Assembly (NCBI RefSeq): GCF_030548295.1 | Contig: NZ_JAUOSB010000001.1 | Location: forward strand, 62,001-126,000 | Length of the DNA: 64,000 nt | Direction: 5' to 3' | Source: Wenyingzhuangia sp. 2_MG-2023 | Lineage (GTDB): Bacteria > Bacteroidota > Bacteroidia > Flavobacteriales > Flavobacteriaceae | Part shown: positions 9,499 to 17,965 of the stretch, piece after piece | Position numbering within the stretch: the first letter of the stretch is position 1 | Layout: the number at the start of each line of letters is the position of its first letter | Position numbers and translations under genes: made by a program | Notes under the pieces: model-generated | Told to the model about the DNA's origin: nothing | Seen by the model: the letters and a program-made list of their open reading frames with translations, nothing else | Databases searched by the model: none

Positions 9499-11016
9499 AT
9501 GAATTTTAAACCTTTTTTACTTTTTCTCATATCTATTTCATTAATAAGTTGTAAGAAAAAATTATTAACAAAAAGAGAAACTCTCCCAAATGTAATTTAT
9601 ATACTAACGGATGATTTAGGCTATGGCGATGTTAAATATTTAAACCCTGATGGTAAAATAGATACTCCTCAAATGGATCACTTGGCTTCTCAAGGTATGA
9701 TTTTTACAGATGCTCATACAAGTTCATCTGTATGTACTCCTAGTAGGTATAGTATTATTACCGGTAGGTATAATTGGCGAACCAAATTGCAAAAAGGTGT
9801 TCTATGGGGCTTTAGCCCTCCTTTAATAGAAAACAATCGTTTAACTGTTGCTAATTTTCTACAAAACCAAGGATATCATACAGCTTGTTTTGGAAAATGG
9901 CATCTTGGGATGGATTTACCTTTTAATGGAACCCCTGCCGTAGGTAGATACCCTAAAAAACCTAATGTAAATTGGAAAGGAACTATAAAAAACGGACCTA
10001 CAGACAGAGGTTTTGATACTTTTTATGGTATCTCGGCTTCATTAGACATGCCTCCTTATATTTATATTCAAGATGATAAATTTATAGGAGAATGTGAAAT
10101 GACTCTTAGCGGAAAAAAATTATCTCCTAAAAATCCAGAATTTAAAGCTGTAGATGTACTTTCAAAAATTGGAGAAAAAACTATTGATTATATTAAAAAC
10201 TACAAAGGTGATAAGCCATTTTTCACATATGTAGCTTTTACATCTCCACACACCCCTATCCTCCCCTCTAAAGAATGGGTTGGTAAAAGTGAATTAGGAA
10301 AATATGGAGATTTTGTCATGCAAACAGATGATGTTATTGGTAAGATTGTAAACGCTGTTGATGAAATGGGCTTGACCGAAAACACTATTATAATTGTTAC
10401 TAGTGACAATGGCTGTTCAAAACATGCTGGAATTTCCGATATGATTCAAAAAGGTCATTATCCAAGTGGAAAATTCAGAGGATCTAAAGCAGATTTGTGG
10501 GAAGGTGGACACAGAGTGCCTTTTATTGTTCGTTGGCCTAAAGAAGTTACTGCAGGTACTAAAAGCAACGAAACAATCTGTTTAACTGATTTTTTCTCTA
10601 CCATGTCTGAAATTACGAAACAAAATATTCCTAATGGATTTGCGGAGGATAGTTATAGCTTTTTACCAGCATTAAAAGGGAAAAAAATAATTTCTAATCG
10701 TAAAGGAATTATACACCACTCAGTTAGTGGTCATTTTGCTTATCGTCAAGGGAAATGGAAACTTTTATTAGCAAAGGGATCTGGAGGATGGTCATCACCT
10801 AGAGAAAACGAGGCAAAAACAGCTCCTAAAGTACAGTTATACAACTTAGAAAATGATCCTGGAGAAACTACAAATTTGTATAAAAAACATCCTGAAATTG
10901 TTGAAAAATTATTGGAGCAATTAAAATCTGATGTTTACAACGGTCATACTACAAAAGAATCTCAATTTAAAAACGATATAGAAGATATTGTTTTATGGAA
11001 AAGTGGCAACCAATAA
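9499..11016 (+). CDS. S1 family sulfatase (CTPSR type), lipoprotein
   Basis: A 505-residue sulfatase. The leader ends in a lipobox (SLISC, Cys18), so it is probably membrane-anchored rather than soluble. IYILTDDLGYGD carries metal ligands, Cys79 in VCTPSRYS is the formylglycine precursor, and GKWHLG, SPHTP and VTSDNGCS follow. It starts 10 bp after the esterase, which implies one transcript. The C-terminal end (IVLWKSGNQ) is recognisable in the decayed remnant at 26842-27135. Sulfatase is confident; the sulfate position it attacks is unknown. Confidence 0.9.
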   Translation: MNFKPFLLFLISISLISCKKKLLTKRETLPNVIYILTDDLGYGDVKYLNPDGKIDTPQMDHLASQGMIFTDAHTSSSVCTPSRYSIITGRYNWRTKLQKGVLWGFSPPLIENNRLTVANFLQNQGYHTACFGKWHLGMDLPFNGTPAVGRYPKKPNVNWKGTIKNGPTDRGFDTFYGISASLDMPPYIYIQDDKFIGECEMTLSGKKLSPKNPEFKAVDVLSKIGEKTIDYIKNYKGDKPFFTYVAFTSPHTPILPSKEWVGKSELGKYGDFVMQTDDVIGKIVNAVDEMGLTENTIIIVTSDNGCSKHAGISDMIQKGHYPSGKFRGSKADLWEGGHRVPFIVRWPKEVTAGTKSNETICLTDFFSTMSEITKQNIPNGFAEDSYSFLPALKGKKIISNRKGIIHHSVSGHFAYRQGKWKLLLAKGSGGWSSPRENEAKTAPKVQLYNLENDPGETTNLYKKHPEIVEKLLEQLKSDVYNGHTTKESQFKNDIEDIVLWKSGNQ

Positions 11017-11295
11017 CCTTTCCTAAACCCAAAATTTTCCGAAACTAAAAACACAACTGATTAAGGTTAATACATGACAATTAAAACACCCCCGTGTCTA
11101 TAAAAAGTAAAGAAATAAGTGCTCATATAACTAATATGATTGATTAAAGTAAGAAAAAAAAAGAATACAGAAAACGTAGTTTTAAATATCGATTTAATTT
11201 TGTCTAAGTGAACTTCACTCTTATGATGATTCAATCAAAAATATTTTATTATATGAATCTGTTTACACCTAAAAAAACCTAAAAATTAAATACTC

Positions 11296-12834
11296 ATGAA
11301 TACATTTATTTTTTTTAATAAGAGAATAGTTTTTATCCTATTGATGTCTGCCATTTGGTTTTCAAATGCCCAAACAAATTCAGAAAAACCTAATATCGTT
11401 TTTATATTATGTGATGATTTAGGCTATGGAGATGTACAAAGTTTGGCTCCAGAAACAAGTAAAATTAAAACACCACATATAGATAAACTAACAGAGCAAG
11501 GGATGGTTTTTACAGATGCACATTCAGGGTCTTCTGTCTGTACACCAACTCGTTATGGAATTATGACAGGGCGTTATAGCTGGCGATCTAAGCTACAAAG
11601 CGGAGTAGTATCTGGTTTTGCTCCAGATTTAATTAAAGAAGACCGTCCAACGGTTGGAAATTTCCTTGGTAATCAAGGATATAATACAGCAATCATCGGA
11701 AAATGGCATTTGAATTTTCAATATATAGATTCTATTTCGAAAACAACGATTCGAAAAAAGGGTAGAAATTTGCCTCCTGTAGGTTCAACCATACCAGATG
11801 GACCAATTCATAGAGGATTTGATTATTACCATGGTTTTCACCATGCTGGTAGTATGAAAGCAGTTATAGAAAACGACAAAGTAATTCTTCATGAAGACGA
11901 AATAAATATGTTACCTCGTTTGACCAGTAAATCTGTAGCTTATATTAATGACCAAGCAAAAAATAAAGATGGTAAACCATTTTTTCTATATGTTCCTTTA
12001 GGTTCTCCACATACACCAATACTCCCTTCTAAAGAATGGCAAGGTAAAAGTGGACTTGGAGCCTATGCCGATTTTGTAATGCAAACAGATGCTACAGTAG
12101 GAGCAATTACAAAAGCACTAAAAGATAATGGATTTTCTGAAAACACATTGGTGATTTTTAGTAGCGATAATGGAACTTCTAAAGCAGCAAATATAAAAGG
12201 ACTTGAGAAAAAAGGACATATTGTAAGTGCAGGTTTTAGAGGATCTAAATCTGATTTATGGGATGGAGGTCACCGTGTTCCTTTTATTGTAAGATGGCCT
12301 GGTAAAGTAGAATCGGGTTCTGTAAATCATAACTTAATCTGTTTAACAGATGTATTTGCTACTTTTTCAGACATTATAAATGTAGCTGTACCTAGTAATA
12401 GTGGTGAAGACAGTGTTAGTTTCTTACCAGCCTTAAAGGGTCATAAAATAAAGAGTACTAGAACTGGTGTGATACATCATTCAATTAGTGGACATTTTGG
12501 ATATAGACAAGGAAAATGGAAGTTGTTATTAGCTAGAGGATCAGGAGGTTGGAGCTCGCCACAAGAAGATGATACTACATTAGACAATATGCCTATTGCT
12601 CAGTTATATGACATGGAAAACGATGCAGCCGAAACAAATAATTTATACTTAGAGCGTCCAGAAATTGCAGAAAAGCTATTACAACTTTTAGAAAATGATA
12701 TTAAAAATGGAAGAGGTACAACAGGAGAATTTTCTCAAAATGATATTGATGATATTATTTTATGGAAAAAAAGAACTGTTAATAGAAGTCAAAAGGCTAA
12801 AAATAAAATGAAAAAGAAGAAATCTAAAAAATAA
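11296..12834 (+). CDS. S1 family sulfatase (CTPTR type) with lysine-rich tail
   Basis: A 512-residue sulfatase with a signal peptide ending near WFSNAQ (residue 26). VFILCDDLGYGD, Cys82 in VCTPTRYG, GKWHLN, SPHTP and FSSDNGTS are all present. It resembles the preceding sulfatase through the C-terminal half (SGHF, YRQGKWKLLLA, GSGGWSSP), so the two look like duplicates. Unlike its neighbour it ends in a run of about twenty mostly basic residues (KKKKSKK at the very end). A 279-bp gap upstream may hold its own promoter; a TAATTTTG box is present in that gap. A strong terminator follows at 12874-12920. Confidence 0.9.
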   Translation: MNTFIFFNKRIVFILLMSAIWFSNAQTNSEKPNIVFILCDDLGYGDVQSLAPETSKIKTPHIDKLTEQGMVFTDAHSGSSVCTPTRYGIMTGRYSWRSKLQSGVVSGFAPDLIKEDRPTVGNFLGNQGYNTAIIGKWHLNFQYIDSISKTTIRKKGRNLPPVGSTIPDGPIHRGFDYYHGFHHAGSMKAVIENDKVILHEDEINMLPRLTSKSVAYINDQAKNKDGKPFFLYVPLGSPHTPILPSKEWQGKSGLGAYADFVMQTDATVGAITKALKDNGFSENTLVIFSSDNGTSKAANIKGLEKKGHIVSAGFRGSKSDLWDGGHRVPFIVRWPGKVESGSVNHNLICLTDVFATFSDIINVAVPSNSGEDSVSFLPALKGHKIKSTRTGVIHHSISGHFGYRQGKWKLLLARGSGGWSSPQEDDTTLDNMPIAQLYDMENDAAETNNLYLERPEIAEKLLQLLENDIKNGRGTTGEFSQNDIDDIILWKKRTVNRSQKAKNKMKKKKSKK

Positions 12835-12873
12835 CTTATTTAGAATTTTTGAAATATAATTTCTCACAAATAC

Positions 12874-12920
12874 AAACTGAGCAACACATAAAAATTATGA
12901 TGTATTGCTCAGTTTTTTTT
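12874..12920 (+). terminator. Rho-independent terminator after the sulfatase run
   Basis: Perfect arms AAACTGAGCAA and TTGCTCAGTTT flank a 20-nt loop, followed by a T tract. It closes the first rightward transcription unit. Confidence 0.8.
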
Positions 12921-13204
12921 ATGCTTTTTTATATAAAAAAGAAGAATTCTTATACAAGTAAGATTTATCATCCACTTCTCACAAACACATAAACAACTAA
13001 AAACAAACACCTTAATCAATGTATATTGATTATTCTTGTTGCTTTATAATTGAAAAGAGATAGTAAAAGACCTAAATAAGCATGAGTTATAAGAAAAAAA
13101 AGGCAAAATTGTGAACTATATATTAAGAAGGAATATTTTTTTTTCAATCTGAAAAGTAAAAATGTTAAAAACAAATATCAGTTCTTATAGTAAAAAAACA
13201 CAAA
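12921..13204. other. Intergenic region before the first T9SS glycanase
   Basis: About 280 bases with no coding potential seen. It must hold the promoter of the downstream gene, but I find neither a clear TAnnTTTG box nor the 21-bp repeat there. Confidence 0.4.
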
Positions 13205-15214
13205 ATGTCAAAGCTAAAGATATTATTAATGTCACCTCTTTTCCTTTTGTTAGGAAACAAAATTCATGCACAACATCTTTGGTATGAAAACGAAACTGAA
13301 ACGGAAAACATTACATTTACAAGAACAGTAGATGGTACTTTTACTACAGATGAAACCAATCCAGATGTTAGCGGTATAAATATAAACACAACAAGTTCTA
13401 AGTTTGTTAGAAATGCAGATGTAAATAGAGGATTCACCTATTTTGATTTATTTACCCCACTAACAACTGCTTCAAAATATACAATTACCTTAAAAGCCTA
13501 TACAGATGTTGCCACTTCAGACTTATCGTCTGAACCAAATCGACTACGTATCTATTTACGAAATACAACTACTGGAGATTTTAAACAGATAACAAAAAAA
13601 TTCACAATAGGTCAGGCATGGGAAGAGTTTTCTTTTGTTTTTGATAAAGCTGATTTCACAACAGAAGGCTTAGGAAGTGGAGGTTATAATCAATTAGATA
13701 TAGGTTATGGAAATGGACAAGAATCAACATCTACAATAACTTATTATATAGATCAGATTCACGGATCCATACCACAAATACCTCTTGAAGAAGTTCTTAA
13801 AGGATCTTGGGGTGGTCGTTTTTACATAAGAGCTGGGGAGGATTTAGATGACTATGTGGATAATAGAGGCTATGATTATATTGCAGGAGCGCAAGAAATT
13901 GCTGACAGTTATCCTACAATGGGGCATGTAATAACCAATGCTACCAATAATGCAAATTCACAATTATGGACTTTAAGAACAAATCCTAATGTAGATACTG
14001 TAATGGGAGCTACAGGTTCAGTTGTAGATGAAGAATTTGTACCTAGTTTAGCTAATGAACAAATCATTATTGATGTTATTGATATCTTTAAAAATTCAGG
14101 TAAAAAAGTTATTTTATATGTAAATACGCAAAGTCCAGCAAATAGAGCTACAGCAGCAGGAGCAGTAGCTTGGAATAATTATGTAGATACTTATTTTGCT
14201 GGTGATGGTCATGCAGCATGGATGAACTATTGTGAAGGTTACATCAAACGTTTTACAGAAATAGGAGTTGATGGATATTGGTTTGATTCATTTGGAAGTT
14301 ATAATATAAATAATAGTCTTGGAGCTAATGATGTTGCTAGCACTACTGAACAAAAAGCTGAATTTGTAGCAATGATTCGTAATGCAGCTCCTAATGCTAT
14401 CATAACAACCAATATTGATAAAGATTCTTTTGTTGATGAAAATGGAGATTTAATATTGGTAGATACTGATGGAGTTGATGAATTGGTAGGTGTTGATGGA
14501 ACTGGTGATGATCCTAATAGAGATTATGCTATTATAAAGATGACAGCAACTAACCCTTGGTCAGACCTTACAGCAGGGCATATTACACCTTTAGGGCAAG
14601 GAGCTCCTCCTAATTCTTGGGCGTATGAAGAATTCACAGTAACAGATATTGAAGAATCATCAATATCTATATATGAAGAAAACTCTAAACAAACATTAAA
14701 GCATTTGTTTTTACCTATAAGATCTACTTGGTCTAGCGAAAGGTCTGACTTAATGTTTGATGATGAACAAGCGTATCGTTTTGCGAAAAGAATTACAGAT
14801 GCAGGAGGATCCGTTACATTTTCAAACACAACAGCTACAGATGGTACCACATCAGAAGATGAAGTAGAAATATTAACATTTATAGATCAACAATTTGCTA
14901 TCAATGCGGATGCTACAGTTTATGTACGTCCAGAGGGAGCATTTCTTGTTGGAGAAGATCAAAACCTCTCTATAGAAACTAGCCTGAAGGATGATTTACC
15001 TCTTAGAGCATTTCCTAATCCTGTAAAAGATGTTTTTAGTCTTACAAAGGAGGTAGCATCTGGTGTTTTGTATAATGCACTAGGAGCTAAATCATATCAA
15101 TTTAATAATCAATATAAAAACATAGATATATCAAATCTAAGTGTTGGTTTGTATTTATTACAGGTAAATTATAAGGATGGACGTAAAGAACATTTGAAAC
15201 TATTAAAAGAGTAG
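13205..15214 (+). CDS. T9SS-exported putative glycanase of unassigned family
   Basis: A 669-residue multidomain protein. It has a signal peptide to about residue 23 and a beta-sandwich, carbohydrate-binding-like domain (about 25-188). A barrel-like catalytic candidate begins SWGGRFYIRAGEDLD (about 200-530). A T9SS type A sorting domain (about 600-669) starts with FPNPVKDVFSL and ends HLKLLKE. Candidate acids are Asp361 in DGYWFDS and Glu475/Glu476 in WAYEEF; all align with the homologue at 27249-29231. The overall plan is that of an extracellular endo-acting enzyme. I cannot place it in a GH family. Export is well supported, glycanase is inferred from context and motif style. Confidence 0.65.
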   Translation: MSKLKILLMSPLFLLLGNKIHAQHLWYENETETENITFTRTVDGTFTTDETNPDVSGININTTSSKFVRNADVNRGFTYFDLFTPLTTASKYTITLKAYTDVATSDLSSEPNRLRIYLRNTTTGDFKQITKKFTIGQAWEEFSFVFDKADFTTEGLGSGGYNQLDIGYGNGQESTSTITYYIDQIHGSIPQIPLEEVLKGSWGGRFYIRAGEDLDDYVDNRGYDYIAGAQEIADSYPTMGHVITNATNNANSQLWTLRTNPNVDTVMGATGSVVDEEFVPSLANEQIIIDVIDIFKNSGKKVILYVNTQSPANRATAAGAVAWNNYVDTYFAGDGHAAWMNYCEGYIKRFTEIGVDGYWFDSFGSYNINNSLGANDVASTTEQKAEFVAMIRNAAPNAIITTNIDKDSFVDENGDLILVDTDGVDELVGVDGTGDDPNRDYAIIKMTATNPWSDLTAGHITPLGQGAPPNSWAYEEFTVTDIEESSISIYEENSKQTLKHLFLPIRSTWSSERSDLMFDDEQAYRFAKRITDAGGSVTFSNTTATDGTTSEDEVEILTFIDQQFAINADATVYVRPEGAFLVGEDQNLSIETSLKDDLPLRAFPNPVKDVFSLTKEVASGVLYNALGAKSYQFNNQYKNIDISNLSVGLYLLQVNYKDGRKEHLKLLKE

Positions 15215-15301
15215 TTTTCTACAAACGATATTGATAAAACCCTTTTTATGAGAAAGGGAAGCACTATCCAAATTACGCAAATAAAATAATCGAACAAAAT
15301 T

Positions 15302-17140
15302 ATGAAAAAAGTATTTCTATTAGTAATGGCTTGTTTAATTACATCAAGCAGTTTTGCACAAGAAAGACCAAAAAAGCCAAATGTAGTATTAATTTTAACC
15401 GATGATTTAGGTTGGCAAGATGTAAAGTGTTACGATATTGACGAACCTTCTCCATTCGAAACACCAAATATTGATAAATTAGCTACAGAAGGCGTTCTTT
15501 TTTGGCAAGCTTATTCTGCTGCAACTGTTTGTTCTCCTTCTAGAGGAGCTATTTTATCAGGTAAACATCCTGTTCGTCTAGAAAGAACTAGTGTTAGAGG
15601 AGGTCATCCACCATTGCCTTTTAATTATGGATCCTCATTAATAAGTCCCTGGATGAGAGGTGCTTTAGACACATCAGAAGTTACAATTGCCGAATCTCTT
15701 AAAACCAATGGTTACAAAACTGGACATTCTGGTAAATGGCATGTAGGTATTGCAGTAACAGACTATCCAGAACCGAAAGATCAAGGTTTTGATTTCTCAA
15801 AGCATGGTTTTGGATCTCATAAAAGAATGGAGGATCGCACAAAAGGGTTCTCAACTGCCGACAAATCTGATCCCTTTTATTTAGATGAAGAAGGTTTTCC
15901 GTTTGATGACATTACTCAAGATGGTATTGATTTTATGGATGGAAACAAAAAAGATCCATTTTTTCTTTTTTATGCTTCTCGTTTAGTGCATACACCAATT
16001 CATACAAGAAGTGAAGCATTGTTAAAAAAATACTACCAGAAGTTAGGAATAGATTATCCTAAAGAAAAGGATCTTTGGGAAGAAAAAGGACAAAGAAATG
16101 CCTATTATGCTGCCATGGTAGAAACGATTGACCATTATACAGGTTTATTGATTAAGTACCTTGAGCAAACAGAAGATCCTAGATGGCCTGGACATATGTT
16201 AATTGAAAACACCTATGTGATTTTTACTTCTGATAATGGTGGTATGGAGCAACATACTGGTGAAATTATTACAGACAACTATCCATTAGATAAAGGGAAA
16301 ATCAATGCTAAAGAAGGAGGTACCAGAGTTCCTTTTATTGTAAAAGGTCCAACAATTTCTTCAAATATAGAATCTAACGTAATGGTAAATGGTCTTGACC
16401 TTTATCCTACAATATTGAGTTGGACAGGAACCCAAAAAGAAGACAATCAAATATTAGATGGTGCCGATTTATCTACATTGTTAGATAAAGACCCAACAGA
16501 TGCTAAACTAGTTATAGATACGGAAACAGGAGCACCTAGAAATACGATGATGTGGCACTTTCCAAACAGTTCTATGCAATCTACTTTGCGTGTTGATGAT
16601 TATAAATTAGTCCGTCAATATACCGATACCGAAAAAAAAGCTACTTTAGAATTGTATCAGCTTTATGAAAACGGTTTAAAACGTGTCGATATTGAGGAAT
16701 CTAAAAATCTAGCAACTCAAATGCCAGAAAAAGCAAAAGAAATGGATCTTCTTTTGAAACAGCGATTAGAAAAATTAAATGCGAGGTATCCTTTTTTAAA
16801 CCCTACAAGTAAAGCACAATTACCTAACAAAGCTAAAATACCTACTGTTGTTAAAAATGGTGTGGATGGAAAAGAAGTTTGGTTAGAATACAAAAACAAT
16901 GGTGCTAAAGTTGTAAAAGCAGAGTTAATATATACTAAAAATGGAGGGGTAAAAGGTGAAATTTGGTTTCCTATTACCATGAGGCTTATTGGTAATAAAG
17001 TTTGCGTAAAATTACCTAAAGGAACCACACATTATGTCTTTAATTTGGTTGACGAAAACAATTTTTTAATTAGTTATCCAGATGCCGGTTACCAAAAAAC
17101 CACAAAAATATTTGCAACGAAAGCAATACAAGTTAAATAA
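15302..17140 (+). CDS. S1 family sulfatase, long type (CSPSR)
   Basis: A 612-residue sulfatase of the longer subtype seen also at 37706, 39630 and 53094. A signal peptide ends at SSFAQ (residue 20). VLILTDDLGWQD holds the metal ligands and Cys77 in VCSPSRGA is the formylglycine precursor, where its relatives have CAPSR. GKWHVG, VHTPIHTR and FTSDNGGM follow. About 100 residues after the catalytic part form an extra beta-rich C-terminal domain ending in a VDENNFLISYP-type motif shared by this subtype. It lies 87 bp after the T9SS glycanase. Confidence 0.9.
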   Translation: MKKVFLLVMACLITSSSFAQERPKKPNVVLILTDDLGWQDVKCYDIDEPSPFETPNIDKLATEGVLFWQAYSAATVCSPSRGAILSGKHPVRLERTSVRGGHPPLPFNYGSSLISPWMRGALDTSEVTIAESLKTNGYKTGHSGKWHVGIAVTDYPEPKDQGFDFSKHGFGSHKRMEDRTKGFSTADKSDPFYLDEEGFPFDDITQDGIDFMDGNKKDPFFLFYASRLVHTPIHTRSEALLKKYYQKLGIDYPKEKDLWEEKGQRNAYYAAMVETIDHYTGLLIKYLEQTEDPRWPGHMLIENTYVIFTSDNGGMEQHTGEIITDNYPLDKGKINAKEGGTRVPFIVKGPTISSNIESNVMVNGLDLYPTILSWTGTQKEDNQILDGADLSTLLDKDPTDAKLVIDTETGAPRNTMMWHFPNSSMQSTLRVDDYKLVRQYTDTEKKATLELYQLYENGLKRVDIEESKNLATQMPEKAKEMDLLLKQRLEKLNARYPFLNPTSKAQLPNKAKIPTVVKNGVDGKEVWLEYKNNGAKVVKAELIYTKNGGVKGEIWFPITMRLIGNKVCVKLPKGTTHYVFNLVDENNFLISYPDAGYQKTTKIFATKAIQVK

Positions 17141-17190
17141 TATATTTAACTCATCATTATATTACCTGAAAAGATTCCGTATTGGATAGT

Positions 17191-17409
17191 CCTGTTAAAT
17201 ATATTCGTTCATTTAGTAAAGAAAACGACAGAGATAAATATGTTCCTAATCAATCTTCAAACAATAACGAACAACCTATTTACGAGGAATTATTCGATAT
17301 TATTAAAGACTCAAAAGGACAAAATAATTTAGCATGAGATAAAAACTATATCAAAGTTTTAAACGAATACAGACAAAAGTGTAAAACCTTAGTATCAGAA
17401 TTGAATTAA
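17191..17409 (+). pseudogene. C-terminal remnant of a CGPSR-type sulfatase
   Basis: The reading KYIRSFSKENDR, PIYEELFDIIKD and LVSELN, in frame over 73 codons, matches the last 70 residues of the intact sulfatase at 51051-52580 (KYIRSFSKTNDR, PIYEELFDIVKD, LVEELY). An in-frame TGA at 17335-17337 interrupts it, and nothing upstream encodes the rest of the protein. It is the tail of a lost gene. Confidence 0.8.
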
Positions 17410-17434
17410 ATTTTCACCTACAATTATATACCTC

Positions 17435-17548
17435 ATGAAAAAACTGTTATTTATAATACTAGTCAAAATCTCAAAACCTAAATACATTCGTTATGCTTTT
17501 ATAGCTAAACCAGAAGTAAATTTGGCTAATATATTAAAGCTACCTTGA
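17435..17548 (+). pseudogene. C-terminal remnant of a sialate O-acetylesterase-like gene
   Basis: A 37-codon frame reads a leader-like MKKLLFIILV fused to KYIRYAFIAKPEVNLAN, then stops. This matches the C-terminus of the intact acetylesterase at 49295-50857 (KYVRYAFTGKPNVNLVN). It appears to be an internal deletion joining the signal-peptide region to the tail of such a gene, 25 bp after the sulfatase remnant. Confidence 0.65.
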
Positions 17549-17844
17549 TGAAAAAAACCCAACAAAATAAATATCCTTTGTCTATAAATTTAGAAATGTA
17601 TGAGGATGTTTCTGTTTCTCTAGAGTCATTTGAATTATTGAAAAAGTTAAAAACAATAATTCACAAATAATTTTATAATACAAAAACAAAAGGGAAAACA
17701 GTGGAGTTATATTAATATACCCATTTATAGGCCTAAATATAGTTTTTGATACTTCACCTCGTTAAATAGATCATAGTGAACATAATCTACAATTGATCTG
17801 TTTATAGAAAGCTGTTAAAATATAATTCTATTTTGATAAAAAAC
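17548..17844. other. Gene debris and spacer with a 40-codon ORF of unknown origin
   Basis: An ORF at 17548-17670 (+) reads MKKTQQNKYPLSINLEM onward for 40 residues; I do not recognise it and it is probably another gene tail. From 17671 to 17844 I see no coding stretch. Confidence 0.3.
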
Positions 17845-17880
17845 AAAAACCTCAACTGGATATTTCCAATTGAGGTTTTT
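17845..17880. terminator. Bidirectional terminator between converging units
   Basis: AAAAACCTCAA and TTGAGGTTTTT arms with a near-complete inner stem and T/A tracts on both sides. It serves the leftward operon that ends at 17966 and anything arriving from the left. Confidence 0.75.
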
Positions 17881-17965
17881 ATATTTAATAGATACAGGTC
17901 TATTATTTAATGTTTTTCAAATCTAAATAGACCTGTTTTAGGTTTTATTAGAAATAAAAAGACCG

